DNA of 64,000 nucleotides from Solimonas sp040066175 (GTDB taxonomy: Bacteria > Pseudomonadota > Gammaproteobacteria > Nevskiales > Nevskiaceae). The stretch spans positions 60,210 through 124,209 of the forward strand of contig NZ_JBEAAM010000013.1 of NCBI RefSeq assembly GCF_040066175.1. The letters run 5' to 3'. Under the pieces are notes generated by a model that did no database searches, was not told where the DNA came from, and saw only the letters and a program-made list of their open reading frames with translations. A program made the translations under genes and the position numbers. Position 1 is the stretch's first letter. Every line of letters starts with the position of its first letter. Below are positions 15,291 to 24,845 of the stretch, piece after piece.

Positions 15291-16655
15291 CTACCGCGCC
15301 GCGCAGTCACTGAACGCCTGCGCCGCCGAACCCGCCGCCTCGATCGTCGCACGGTCACAGTAGACGGCGCGCGGCGTGTACGCACCCATCACGTCGGCAA
15401 GCGGCGTGCCGTAGGGCACGTTCTGGATCGCCTCGGCGAAATGCGGCGACGGCAGCATGTGGCGGTAGATCAGCACCGAATCCGGGTAGGCGCCACCCCA
15501 CGGCAGCCAGTTCATGCCGTTCTCCGCGATGGCGTTCACCGGCTGCTGGTCCGGGTCGGACACGACGATCGTGAAGTAGCCGGCCGCGTCGAGTGCGACC
15601 TCGTGGTCGGCGCGACAGGCAACGAAGCGCTGGCTGACGAACTCGTTGCTGCAGATCGACCAGTAGCGCAGCTGCGCGCCGCCCAGCGGTGCATCGACCG
15701 GATCGCGCGCCCACGTCGGCGCCTTCGCGCTCACGATATACAGCGCGCCCTTGTCGCGACTCGCCATGGTCGTGACGTAGGCGTTATCGACGTTGCTCAG
15801 GAATCCGCCGCCGGTATCGGCGGCCGTGATCGACTGCAGCGGCAGATCGAAACCGACGGCATTGCTGGCGAGCACACGCAGCGTCTCCGGCAGACCGTAG
15901 AACCGGATCACGCGCGGCTCGGTGGGCGCGATCGGCACCGGCACCGCGTCGATCAGCGGCGGGTAGCTGGCATCGCGGATCGCCCCGTTCAGCAGCGACG
16001 GCAACCCGTCCGGCGGCAGCGGATCGCACAAGGCGAAGCGGACCGGCGCCGTCGCGCCGTCCGCGGTTTCCAGCGTCAGCTGCGGCAGCGCCACACCACC
16101 CTGGCCGTCGGTATCCGGCAGGTAGATCCGGTACAACAGCGTCATCTGCGGGTTCGGCAGCGCGACGCCGCCGGGCAGCCGGATGCGATTCGTGTACAGC
16201 GTGTTGGTCGCACGCGGATCGGGCCTGCCGTCATCGACGATATAGGCGACGTAGTCGCCGCCGGGCGCGGCGCCAGCCGTCAGATACGGGTTGGTGTCCG
16301 CGACGCGCGGCAGCAGCTGGTAGTCGGTGATCGCATCCACCGGGCGCAGCGCGGGGTCATAGACGTTGAACGAGAAGTAGCGCGCCTGCGGATATCTCCC
16401 GTCGATGCGCAGCCGCGCACCGGGCACCGCGGGAAAGGTCGCCGCCCAGTACGTCGCCGCCTCGTCGGGAAACGCGACATTGATCAGGTCCGGATTGCTG
16501 ACGACGAGCCAGCTGCAGCCGGCCTCGCCCGCCGCCGTCGCGGTCGGCGGATCGAAGACCGCGCCATCGGCCGCCTCGCCCGCGGGCGTCGCGCCACCGC
16601 CGCAGGCACTCAGCGCACCCGCCAGCAACACCGCGGCCAGCGCGCGCCTGCTCAT
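15291..16655 (-). CDS. Lipoprotein of unknown function coupled to the alkylsulfatase gene
   Basis: A 454-residue precursor with a lipoprotein signal (MSRRALAAVLLAGALSACGG, lipobox LSAC). The mature part is beta-rich, with YPQARYFSFNVYDPALRP near residue 90 and four or more Cys residues, including CSNEFVSQRFVACRADHEVA and an FSDC near the end, suggesting disulphides. I do not recognise the fold. Its ATG overlaps the alkylsulfatase stop (ATGA), so the two are probably co-translated and may act on one substrate at the envelope. Confidence 0.8.
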   Translation of the reverse strand: MSRRALAAVLLAGALSACGGGATPAGEAADGAVFDPPTATAAGEAGCSWLVVSNPDLINVAFPDEAATYWAATFPAVPGARLRIDGRYPQARYFSFNVYDPALRPVDAITDYQLLPRVADTNPYLTAGAAPGGDYVAYIVDDGRPDPRATNTLYTNRIRLPGGVALPNPQMTLLYRIYLPDTDGQGGVALPQLTLETADGATAPVRFALCDPLPPDGLPSLLNGAIRDASYPPLIDAVPVPIAPTEPRVIRFYGLPETLRVLASNAVGFDLPLQSITAADTGGGFLSNVDNAYVTTMASRDKGALYIVSAKAPTWARDPVDAPLGGAQLRYWSICSNEFVSQRFVACRADHEVALDAAGYFTIVVSDPDQQPVNAIAENGMNWLPWGGAYPDSVLIYRHMLPSPHFAEAIQNVPYGTPLADVMGAYTPRAVYCDRATIEAAGSAAQAFSDCAAR

Positions 16656-18367
16656 CCTTCGACCGGCACGAACAGGCGCATGAAGCGCACGAAGCCGAGC
16701 TTGCCGCCCTTGACCACCTCGAAGTCGCCGGCGATGGTCAGCGCCGGATTGCGCAGCCGCGCGAGCATTTCCTTGAACACCTGGGCCGACACGCGCACGA
16801 CGATGTCGGCGTCGGGCCGCAGCTCGGGAACGACCTCGCTGACGCCACGGCGCACGATGTAGGTGTAGCGCTCGCCGCTGTCGGTGAACTCGAAGCCGAC
16901 TGCGGTCACGGTATCGGCGCTGGCCTCGGCGTCGAGATGGACCGCCATGCCGTCGAAGAAGCGCGCGACCGGCATGCGCGCGAGCATCGCCGGCGTCGGC
17001 GTGACGATCCGGCCGGGCAGCGTGAACTCGCCCGCGAGCTCGCCGGCGCTCATCAGATACCAGTGACGCGCGTTCGGGTTGGCCTCGGCCTCGCCGAGCG
17101 CGCGCAAGGCCGCGATCCGTGCCTGCTTTCCGCCGGCATGGTCCGGCTGCACGCGCAGCAGGTAATCGGACAGCTGCAGCGCCCACTGATGCTCGCCGGC
17201 GCGCTCCGCCGCGTCGATGCGCTCGGCCAGTGCCTCGACGCCACCGGCGAGCTCGACCATGCGCCGCGCGGTCTCGTCCGGCGGCAGCGGCTTGAGCATC
17301 GACGGATTGCCGTCGTACCAGCCGAGGTTGCCGGCATAGATGCTGCGCGCCGACCAGGCCGGCGTGCCGTAGAACGCCTGCAGCCAGGGCGAAGCCGCCA
17401 GGTGCGCCGGCAGCTTGAGCGTCGCTGCGATCTCGTCGGGCGTGCGGCCCAGGTTGATCATGCGCAGCGTCTGGTCGTGGACATAGCGGATGGCATCGCG
17501 GTAATCGGTCAGCGTCGCCGCGATCGCCGGCTCGCCGACCAGCGGCCGCGTGTGGCTGGGCACCAGCACCGCGGGCTTGAATGCGCGCATCCGGTCGATC
17601 GAGTCGGCCCAGGTGCGCGGATCGCGGTACGAGGTGCCGCGGATCGTGTAGAGGTTCGGAAACGCCTTGTAGATGTTGTCGCCGGGTAGCAGGATGCGGC
17701 GCTCCGGCAGCCACACGAAGAGCTGGTCGTCGGTCTCCCCCGGCGCGTGCACCAGCTGGAAGCGGATGCCGGCGACCGTGTCTTCGAGCGTGTCGTCGAA
17801 CTCGCGCGTCGGCTGCAGCGTGTCGGTGGTGCTGCCGTCACGGATGTCGATGAACGGACCGACACCGAGATTGACCACGCCCTCCGGCGACAGCTGCGTG
17901 CCGTACATGCGCAGCGCGCGCCGGGTGATCGCCGCCTGCAGCTCGATGGAGGTCTTCTCCATGTTCGCCCGCAGCCGGCGCTGCGCATAGACGGCGACTT
18001 CGCCCGCGCCCTGCGCGAACACGCCCGCGCCGCCGATGTGATCGGGATGCGAATGCGTGTAGATGATCGCCTTGACCGGCTTGTCGGTCAGCTTGCGGAA
18101 CTCCGTGAGCACCGCGCGCGCGGATTCCGCGCTTTCCATCGTATCGACGACGATCACGCCGTCGTCACCTTCGAGCAGGATCGAGTTGGCGATGCCGAAA
18201 CCGATGGCGACGTGAACCCCCTCGACGACCTCGATCACCTCGCGCCTGAACTCGGCGCTGTGCGCGGCCAGCGCCGCGGGTGTCGCCGGTTGCCGCGGCG
18301 GCGCAGGCGCCTGACGGCCGCACGCAGCCAGCAGGCCGATGACTGCGATGGTGATGGCGAGCCGCAA
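16652..18367 (-). CDS. Alkylsulfatase-type metallo-beta-lactamase-fold hydrolase (SdsA1-like lipoprotein)
   Basis: About 571 residues. From the TTG at 18367 the protein begins with a lipoprotein signal (RLAITIAVIGLLAACGRQ, Cys16). The metallo-hydrolase domain has the binuclear zinc motif THSHPDHIGG (H105, H107, D109, H110) and further ligands around HAPGETDDQ and GDNIYKAFPN. A middle helical dimerisation region and a C-terminal sterol-carrier-like domain (VKGGKLGFVRFMRLF) follow, as in SdsA1-type secondary alkyl sulfatases. No ATG or GTG exists near the signal peptide. TTG lies 10 bp after the dcd stop. A beta-lactamase role is not suggested. Confidence 0.88.
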   Translation of the reverse strand: MRLAITIAVIGLLAACGRQAPAPPRQPATPAALAAHSAEFRREVIEVVEGVHVAIGFGIANSILLEGDDGVIVVDTMESAESARAVLTEFRKLTDKPVKAIIYTHSHPDHIGGAGVFAQGAGEVAVYAQRRLRANMEKTSIELQAAITRRALRMYGTQLSPEGVVNLGVGPFIDIRDGSTTDTLQPTREFDDTLEDTVAGIRFQLVHAPGETDDQLFVWLPERRILLPGDNIYKAFPNLYTIRGTSYRDPRTWADSIDRMRAFKPAVLVPSHTRPLVGEPAIAATLTDYRDAIRYVHDQTLRMINLGRTPDEIAATLKLPAHLAASPWLQAFYGTPAWSARSIYAGNLGWYDGNPSMLKPLPPDETARRMVELAGGVEALAERIDAAERAGEHQWALQLSDYLLRVQPDHAGGKQARIAALRALGEAEANPNARHWYLMSAGELAGEFTLPGRIVTPTPAMLARMPVARFFDGMAVHLDAEASADTVTAVGFEFTDSGERYTYIVRRGVSEVVPELRPDADIVVRVSAQVFKEMLARLRNPALTIAGDFEVVKGGKLGFVRFMRLFVPVEG

Positions 18368-18377
18368 GCCCTGCGTC

Positions 18378-18944
18378 TCAGGTCCTGGGCAACGTGACAC
18401 CACGCTGGCCCTGATACTTGCCGCCCCGATCCTTGTACGAGGTCTCGCAGATCTCATCGGATTCGTAGAACAGCATCTGCGCGACGCCTTCGTTGGCGTA
18501 GATCTTCGCCGGCAGCGGCGTGGTGTTCGAGAACTCCAGCGTGACGTGGCCTTCCCACTCCGGCTCCAGCGGCGTGACGTTGACGATGATGCCGCAGCGC
18601 GCGTAAGTGCTCTTGCCCAGACACACGACCAGGGTCGAGCGCGGGATGCGGAAGTACTCGACGGTGCGCGCCAGCGCGAAGGAATTGGGCGGGATGATGC
18701 AGACGTCGGAGACGACATCGACGAACGACTTCTCGTCGAAATTCTTCGGATCGACGATCGTCGAGTTGATGTTGGTGAAGATCTTGAACTCGTTGGCGCA
18801 GCGCACGTCGTAGCCGTAGCTCGACGTACCGTACGAGACGATCCGGTGACCGTCGGCGGCGTGCCGCACCTGGCCCGGTTCGAACGGCTCGATCATGCCC
18901 CTTGCCGCCATGCGGCGGATCCACTGGTCGGACTTGATGCTCAT
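18378..18944 (-). CDS. dcd: Dcd, dCTP deaminase
   Basis: A 188-residue enzyme matching dCTP deaminase, which makes dUTP for thymidylate synthesis. Hallmarks are SYGTSSYGYDVRCANEFKIF near the N-terminus, the nucleotide-binding and catalytic region CLGKSTYARCGIIVNVTPLE, and GYIxAGEGxAQ-like ANEGVAQMLF. Length is standard. It lies 13 bp downstream of mrp on the same strand, a common pairing (mrp/apbC with dcd) in gammaproteobacteria. Confidence 0.97.
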   Translation of the reverse strand: MSIKSDQWIRRMAARGMIEPFEPGQVRHAADGHRIVSYGTSSYGYDVRCANEFKIFTNINSTIVDPKNFDEKSFVDVVSDVCIIPPNSFALARTVEYFRIPRSTLVVCLGKSTYARCGIIVNVTPLEPEWEGHVTLEFSNTTPLPAKIYANEGVAQMLFYESDEICETSYKDRGGKYQGQRGVTLPRT

Positions 18945-18957
18945 CGGGTCTGCACTG

Positions 18958-20037
18958 TCAGTCGTCGCTGATTTCGATGTTCGGGAACGCCGGCGCCTGC
19001 ACGCCATAGGCCAGCCGCGCCGCCGCCCTGCGTGCGATGTCGCGGTAGCGCTGCGCGATGTCGGAGTCCGGCTCGGCGACGACGGTCGGCCGGCCGTTGT
19101 CGGCCTGCTCGCGGATGCGCAGGTCCAGCGGCAGCTGGCCGAGCAGTTCGACGTTGTACTGCTGTGCCATGCGCGCCCCGCCGCCCTCGCCGAAGATGGC
19201 CTCGCGGTGGCCGCAGTTCGAGCAGACGTGCCAGGCCATGTTCTCGACGATGCCGAGCACCGGCACCTCGACCTTGGCGAACATCTGCAGACCGCGGCGC
19301 GCGTCGAGCAGTGCGATGTCCTGCGGCGTGGTCACGATCACCGCGCCGCTGACCGGGATGCGCTGCGCCAGCGACAGCTGGATGTCGCCGGTGCCCGGGG
19401 GCAGATCGACGACCAGGTAGTCGAGATCGTTCCAGCGCGTCTCGACCAGCATCTGGTTGAGCGCCTGCGTGACCATCGGGCCGCGCCAGATCATCGGCTG
19501 CTCCTCATCGACGAGGAAGCCGATGCTCATCGCCTGCAGGTCGTGCGCGATGATCGGATTCATCAGCTTGCCGTCCGGCGAGGTCGGACGGTCGCTGCTG
19601 CCGAGCATGCGCGGCTGGCTCGGGCCGTAGATGTCGGCATCGAGAATGCCGACCCTGGCGCCTTCGGCCTGCAGCGCCAGCGCCAGATTCACCGCGACGG
19701 TCGATTTGCCGACGCCGCCCTTGCCGCTGGCGACCGCGATGATGTTGCGGATCTGCGCCAGCGGCTTGAGGTTCTTCTGCACCGCGTGCGCCTGGATGCG
19801 CCACGACACCTGCACGCTGGCGTCGATCCCCAGCGCCTGTGCGAGCGTGTCGCGCACGCGCTGCACCAGCGCGTCGCGGTAGCCGGCCGCCGGAAAGCCC
19901 AGCTCCAGCTCGATCGCGGCCCGCTGTCCGTGCAGCTCCGCGCGCTTGACCGCGCCGCAGGCGACCAGACCCGTGCCGAGCAGCGGATCGATGCAGGCAT
20001 CGAGTGCGGCGAGCAGGTTTTCGCGGGTCACGGGCAT
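18958..20037 (-). CDS. apbC: Mrp/ApbC, Fe-S cluster carrier P-loop ATPase
   Basis: A 359-residue protein with an N-terminal MIP18-like domain (1-75), a deviant Walker A motif (GKGGVGKS at 105-112), a second ATPase motif DYLVVDLPPGTGDIQLSL, and the cluster-binding CxxC in WHVCSNCGH. Mrp/ApbC binds and transfers Fe-S clusters. The open frame extends upstream, but this ATG gives the family N-terminus. It heads a minus-strand series mrp-dcd-alkylsulfatase-lipoprotein. Confidence 0.96.
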   Translation of the reverse strand: MPVTRENLLAALDACIDPLLGTGLVACGAVKRAELHGQRAAIELELGFPAAGYRDALVQRVRDTLAQALGIDASVQVSWRIQAHAVQKNLKPLAQIRNIIAVASGKGGVGKSTVAVNLALALQAEGARVGILDADIYGPSQPRMLGSSDRPTSPDGKLMNPIIAHDLQAMSIGFLVDEEQPMIWRGPMVTQALNQMLVETRWNDLDYLVVDLPPGTGDIQLSLAQRIPVSGAVIVTTPQDIALLDARRGLQMFAKVEVPVLGIVENMAWHVCSNCGHREAIFGEGGGARMAQQYNVELLGQLPLDLRIREQADNGRPTVVAEPDSDIAQRYRDIARRAAARLAYGVQAPAFPNIEISDD

Positions 20038-20107
20038 CGACGGAGGCAACTGCGGATTTCGGGCTGCGCAGTCTAGCAGCCTGCCGGTTCGCGGACCGCA
20101 GACGAGA

Positions 20108-20132
20108 AAACGGCGGCCCTTGGCCGCCGTTT
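20108..20132 (-). terminator. Rho-independent terminator of the subtilisin-like protease gene
   Basis: Perfect 11-bp arms (AAACGGCGGCC / GGCCGCCGTTT) with a 3-nt loop, followed on the minus strand by TTTTCTC. It starts 18 bp after the protease stop codon. Confidence 0.85.
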
Positions 20133-20149
20133 CCTGATCCCGGGACTCG

Positions 20150-21376
20150 TCAGTTGCCGGTGTAGAGCAGCGCGTTCGGCGAGCCGCTGCCGACACTGCT
20201 CAGCACGCCCAGCGTCGCGCTGCCGACGATCGCATCGGTCACTTCCGCCGGCGAGGCCGCCGGGTTCGCACCCAGCACCAGCGCCGCGGCACCGGCCACG
20301 TGCGGCGAGGCCATCGACGTGCCGCTGATCGTGTTGGTGGCGGTATTGCTCGTGTACCAGGCCGAAGTGATGTTGTTGCCCGGCGCGAAGATATCGACGC
20401 AGGCGCCGTAGTTCGAGAACGACGCGCGCGCATCGGTGTTGGTGGTCGCCCCGACGGTGATCGCCTCGGGGACCTTGTTCGGCGAACCACTGCAGGCGTT
20501 GGCGTTGTCATTGCCGGCCGCCACCGCGAAGGTGATGCCCGAGGCGATGGCGTTCTGCACAGCCTGGTCCAGCGCCGCCGAGTCGCCGCCGCCCAGCGAC
20601 ATGTTGGCGACCGCCGGCAGCTGCGCATTGGCCGCCACCCAGTCGATGCCGGCGATCACGCCGGAGTTCGTGCCGCTGCCGTTGCAGCCGAGCACGCGCA
20701 CCGCGTGCACCGTCGCACGCTTGGCCACGCCCCAGGTCGTGCCGGCGGCGGTGCCGGCGACGTGTGTGCCGTGGCCATTGCAGTCGGACGTGTTGGCGGG
20801 ATCCGGCGCCGGGCAGCCCAGGCCGAGCAGCTGGCACAGCAGGCTGCCGCTGGTATTGGGCGCGAAATTGCGCCCCGCACCGACGCGACCGCTGAAGTCG
20901 GCATGGCTGGCATTGAGGCCGGTGTCGATCACGTACACGTGCACGCCCAGACCGGCGCCGTCCGGATAGACATAGCTGCCGTTGAGCGGCAGGTTGCGCT
21001 GGTCTATGCGGTCCAGTCCCCAGGTGGCGCCGGTCTGCACCGCCGTGGCCCGAATCCACTGATCCTGCTCGACCGCCAGCACGCCCGGCAGTCGCGAGAG
21101 CACGTCCGCCTGCACCGCCGACATGCGCACGCTGAAGCCGCGCAGCGCATGAGTGTAGGTGGCCAGAACGGTACCGCCGCCGACCTGCGCGAGCAGACCC
21201 TGCGCCTGCTGCGCGACGTCGGCCAGGGCACCGGGCATCGCCACTGCCGGCGGTGCCAGCGTCACGATGTACTGGTTCTGGATCGGCTGCGTGGCCGCCG
21301 CCTGGCCCGCAGCGGACCATCCCAGACCCGCCAGTCCGACGACCAGACCGGCCAGCCATTGCTTGAATGCGCGCAT
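20150..21376 (-). CDS. Secreted subtilisin-family (S8) serine protease with I9 propeptide
   Basis: A 408-residue preproenzyme with a signal peptide (about 1-27), an inhibitor I9 propeptide (about 30-110, ending RLPGVLAVEQDQ), and a proteinase K/aqualysin-like S8 domain. The triad is Asp151 (YVIDTGLNASH), His202 (NGHGTHVAGTAAG) and Ser354 (SGTSMASPHVAGA), with oxyanion Asn289 (AAGND). Cys181/188/199/231/295/326 could form disulphides, as in extracellular relatives. No C-terminal pre-peptidase domain is present. An intrinsic terminator follows, so it is monocistronic. Confidence 0.95.
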   Translation of the reverse strand: MRAFKQWLAGLVVGLAGLGWSAAGQAAATQPIQNQYIVTLAPPAVAMPGALADVAQQAQGLLAQVGGGTVLATYTHALRGFSVRMSAVQADVLSRLPGVLAVEQDQWIRATAVQTGATWGLDRIDQRNLPLNGSYVYPDGAGLGVHVYVIDTGLNASHADFSGRVGAGRNFAPNTSGSLLCQLLGLGCPAPDPANTSDCNGHGTHVAGTAAGTTWGVAKRATVHAVRVLGCNGSGTNSGVIAGIDWVAANAQLPAVANMSLGGGDSAALDQAVQNAIASGITFAVAAGNDNANACSGSPNKVPEAITVGATTNTDARASFSNYGACVDIFAPGNNITSAWYTSNTATNTISGTSMASPHVAGAAALVLGANPAASPAEVTDAIVGSATLGVLSSVGSGSPNALLYTGN

Positions 21377-21571
21377 CTCCCCGTTCTCCTTGGCATGTCA
21401 GATGAGTGGCATGGGAGCGCCGGGCGCTGGCGGGACATCCCTGTCCGCTCCGGCGCGAATCCCGGCCGAACCTTAGTCCGCGCCCGGAACTCAGGACAAG
21501 GCCGCGCGGGCCGCCGACGCAGCTGCGCGGCGGTCAATGGCGTTCGTCCTACAGTGTGATGGGCCGTTTTC

Positions 21572-22558
21572 CTAAAACCGCGTAGCGCCGGCGCGGAGGA
21601 TGCGCAGTGCGGCCGCGATCCACAGCCAGCCGAGCAGCGTGAAAGCACCGCCACCGCCGCCACCCCCTCCGGAACCGCCGCCGCCCGGCGTGCCGCCGGG
21701 CGGAGCCCCCGCCTCCTGGGGCCAGCGCCCCGGCAGCAGCTGGAAGCCGGCACCGTCCGGATCCAGCCACGGCTTGACGCTGGTCTGCGGACTGCCATCG
21801 CCGGTCCAGGCCGTCGCCAGCTGCTGATAGTCGTTGCCGGTCACGTTGCCGGCGCAGATGACGCCCACCGACAGCACGCCGAGCACGCGCGCCTCCGCGT
21901 CGAACAGCGCACTGCCGGAGCTGCCGTAGGGGGTCGTGCCGCGGATCAAGTCGGTGTGCCAGGTCGAGATCACCAGATTCAGCACCTGGCCGACGACATA
22001 GGCGATGTTGCCGGACGAAATCCGCTGCTCGACGAACTGCTTGGGGCGCCCGCTGCCGTGATGCACGCCGAACTGCGAGGTCCCCGTGGACGTGCCGGCA
22101 TTGAGTCCGGCGTAATAGGCGTCGGCTTCGACCGGCGGCGCGTCCAGCGCCTCGACCAGCCACAGATCCTGATACGTCGCGCGGTGGATGGCACCGAAGG
22201 TCGAAACCGGCGTGCGCGCCGCGCCACCGGCGCACGGCTGCTCGTAGTCGTATGCGATCTCCATCGCGGCCGCCTGGGTCGCCATGTCGCCGGCGCCCGC
22301 GCAGTGGCGCGCGGTCAGGATGAACGGTCGGCCGTCGTTGCGCCCGTTGTTGACCAGCGTGCCGGTGCACTGGAACGCGCCGGGGATGCGCAGCAGCACG
22401 GTGGACCGCCCGGCGCGCGTCACCGTGTCCGATGCCGCGGCCTCGCAGCTGTAGTTGACCGTCTGGCACGCTGCGGTCTGTGCCCCTGCCGGCCATGGTG
22501 CGCACGCAAGCACCGCGCACAGGCCGCCCCACCACCGGCCACGCACCGCTGTGATCAT
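21572..22558 (-). CDS. Trypsin-like serine protease with GlyGly-CTERM sorting tail
   Basis: A 328-residue protein with a signal peptide (cleaved near PAGAQ) and a trypsin/lysyl-endopeptidase-like domain. The triad is His85 (LTARHCAG), Asp131 (DLWLVE) and Ser214 (YGSSGSALFD). The C-terminus (about 288-328) has a glycine-only stretch, a hydrophobic helix (AFTLLGWLWIAAAL) and Arg residues. This is the GlyGly-CTERM signal processed by rhombosortase and linked to type II secretion. The start at 22558 gives a good signal peptide; longer frames are rejected. It is transcribed divergently from metG. Confidence 0.9.
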   Translation of the reverse strand: MITAVRGRWWGGLCAVLACAPWPAGAQTAACQTVNYSCEAAASDTVTRAGRSTVLLRIPGAFQCTGTLVNNGRNDGRPFILTARHCAGAGDMATQAAAMEIAYDYEQPCAGGAARTPVSTFGAIHRATYQDLWLVEALDAPPVEADAYYAGLNAGTSTGTSQFGVHHGSGRPKQFVEQRISSGNIAYVVGQVLNLVISTWHTDLIRGTTPYGSSGSALFDAEARVLGVLSVGVICAGNVTGNDYQQLATAWTGDGSPQTSVKPWLDPDGAGFQLLPGRWPQEAGAPPGGTPGGGGSGGGGGGGGAFTLLGWLWIAAALRILRAGATRF

Positions 22559-22700
22559 ACCCTCGCTCCCCTGTCCGGCATCGCACCGGTCCTCCGATGC
22601 TAGGCCAGCGGCCGCGGCCGCGCCAGAGGATGCGCAAACGGGCGCGCATCGCCGGCATGCGATAATTCGCGCTTCGCTTCCTCCGCGCCCCGCCCCAACC

Positions 22701-24803
22701 ATGCCCCGCAAGATCCTGGTGACCAACGCGCTGCCCTACGCCAACGGCCCGCTGCACCTGGGTCACATGGTGGGCTACGTGCAGGCCGACGTCTGGGTCC
22801 GCTTCCAGCGCATGCGCGGGCACAGCGTGCATTACGTCTGCGCCGACGACGCGCACGGCACGCCGATCATGCTGGCGGCGGAGAAGGCCGGCATGAGCCC
22901 GGAGCGTTTCATCGCCGGCATCCGCGCCGAGCACGAGCGCGACTTCGCCGATTTCGGCGTCGCCTTCGACCACTATCACTCGACGCACTCGGACGAGAAC
23001 CGCGTGCTCGCCGAACTGATCTACAAGCGCCTGGACGCCGGCGGCGCGATCGCGCGGCGCACGATCCAGCAGCTCTACGATCCGGTCAAGCAGATGTTCC
23101 TGCCGGACCGCTACATCAAGGGCGAATGCCCGAAATGCGGCGCAGCGGACCAGTACGGCGACAACTGCGAGAACTGCGGCGCCGCCTACGCGCCGACCGA
23201 CCTGAAGAACCCGCGTTCGGTGGTGTCCGGCGCGACGCCGGTGATGCAGGACTCCGAGCATTACTTCTTCGAGGTCGCCAAGTTCCAGGACCTGCTCCAG
23301 GACTGGCTGGCCGGCGACGTCGCCCATCCGGCCGTCAAGGCCAAGCTGCGCGAATGGTTCGACGCCGGCCTGCGCGACTGGGACATCTCGCGCGACGCAC
23401 CCTACTTCGGCTTTGCGATCCCGGACGCGCCGGGCAAGTTCTTCTACGTCTGGCTCGACGCGCCGATCGGCTACATGGCGAGCTTCAAGGCACTGTGCGA
23501 GTCCGGTCGCAAGGCCGGACTCGCCGGCGCCGACTTCGACGCCTACTGGTCCGCGTCTCAGGTCGCACGTCCAGCACCTCACGAAACGGAACTGCACCAC
23601 TTCATCGGCAAGGACATCGTCAACTTCCACGGCCTGTTCTGGCCGGCGATGCTGCACGGCTCGCAGCACCGCACGCCGACGAAGCTCCACGTCAACGGCT
23701 ATCTGACGATCAACGGCGCGAAGATGTCGAAGTCGCGCGGCACCTTCATCCGCGCGCGCACCTATCTCAATCACCTCGATCCCGAATACCTGCGCTACTA
23801 CCTCGCCGCCAAGCTGGGGGCCGGTGTCGATGACCTCGATCTGAACCTCGACGACTTCGGCAGCCGCATCAACAGCGACCTGGTCGGCAAGTACGTCAAC
23901 ATCGCCAGCCGCTGCGCCGGCTTCATCGAAAAGCGCTTCGGCGGCCGTCTGGCCGCGGAACTGCACGACCGCGAACTGTTCGACGACTTCGCCGCGGAAG
24001 CCGGCAACATCGCGCGCCTCTACGACGAAGGCGAATACGCTGCGGCGATGCGCGAGATCATGCTGATGGCCGACGACGCCAACGCCGAGATCCAGAAGCT
24101 CGCACCGTGGACGATGGCCAAGGACCCGCAGCAGACCGAGCGCCTGCACCGCGTCTGCACGACCTTCATCAACCTGTTCCGCCAGCTCACCGTCTATCTC
24201 AAGCCGGTGCTGCCGCGCATCGCCGTGCAGGCGGAGCACTTCCTCGGCGTCGCGCCGCTGAACTGGAGTGACCTGGCGGCACCGCTGCTCGACCACGACA
24301 TCCGGCCGTACCAGCCGCTGGCGACGCGCGTCGAGAAGACGGCGGTCGAAGCGATGCTGAAGGAAGAGGCCACACCCGGCGTCGGTGCCCCCGCAACACC
24401 CGATCCGCAGGCCAAGCCGGCGGCCACGGGCGCTGAAGATGCACAGGATCCCCGCCTCCCGCCTTCCGCCTCCCCGACGATCTCGATCGACGACTTCGCC
24501 AGACTGGACCTGCGCGTCGCACGCATCGCCGCCGCCGAGGCGGTCGAGGGCGCCGACAAGCTGCTGCGCCTGCAGCTCGATGTCGGCGAGCTGGGCACGC
24601 GCCAGGTCTTCGCTGGCATCAAGTCGGCGTACGCGCCGGAGAAGCTGGTCGGCCGCCTGACCGTGATGGTCGCCAATCTCGCGCCGCGCAAGATGAAGTT
24701 CGGCCTGTCCGAAGGCATGGTGCTGGCCGCGAGCAACGACGCCGGCGGCCCGTTCCTACTGAGTCCGGACGATGGTGCGCAGCCGGGAATGAAGGTCAAA
24801 TAG
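22701..24803 (+). CDS. metG: MetG, methionyl-tRNA synthetase
   Basis: A 700-residue class I synthetase of the longer MetG1 type. It has the HIGH-type motif PLHLGH (about 17-22), the zinc knuckle in CPKCGAADQYGDNCENCGA, KMSKS at 341-345, an anticodon-binding helical domain, and a C-terminal EMAP/Trbp111-like tRNA-binding dimerisation domain (from about 600: DFARLDLRVARIAAAE). A low-complexity Ala/Pro linker joins the last domain. The start is the ATG fitting the family N-terminus MPRKILVTNALPYANG. Confidence 0.98.
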   Translation: MPRKILVTNALPYANGPLHLGHMVGYVQADVWVRFQRMRGHSVHYVCADDAHGTPIMLAAEKAGMSPERFIAGIRAEHERDFADFGVAFDHYHSTHSDENRVLAELIYKRLDAGGAIARRTIQQLYDPVKQMFLPDRYIKGECPKCGAADQYGDNCENCGAAYAPTDLKNPRSVVSGATPVMQDSEHYFFEVAKFQDLLQDWLAGDVAHPAVKAKLREWFDAGLRDWDISRDAPYFGFAIPDAPGKFFYVWLDAPIGYMASFKALCESGRKAGLAGADFDAYWSASQVARPAPHETELHHFIGKDIVNFHGLFWPAMLHGSQHRTPTKLHVNGYLTINGAKMSKSRGTFIRARTYLNHLDPEYLRYYLAAKLGAGVDDLDLNLDDFGSRINSDLVGKYVNIASRCAGFIEKRFGGRLAAELHDRELFDDFAAEAGNIARLYDEGEYAAAMREIMLMADDANAEIQKLAPWTMAKDPQQTERLHRVCTTFINLFRQLTVYLKPVLPRIAVQAEHFLGVAPLNWSDLAAPLLDHDIRPYQPLATRVEKTAVEAMLKEEATPGVGAPATPDPQAKPAATGAEDAQDPRLPPSASPTISIDDFARLDLRVARIAAAEAVEGADKLLRLQLDVGELGTRQVFAGIKSAYAPEKLVGRLTVMVANLAPRKMKFGLSEGMVLAASNDAGGPFLLSPDDGAQPGMKVK

Positions 24804-24845
24804 CGACGCCCGCCCCGCCTCCTGCCCGGCCTGTTCCGTCACGAC

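Noticed and set aside
16652..18367. Metallo-beta-lactamase resistance gene
   Set aside because: Length, helical middle, and sterol-carrier-like C-terminus fit alkylsulfatases, not lactamases.
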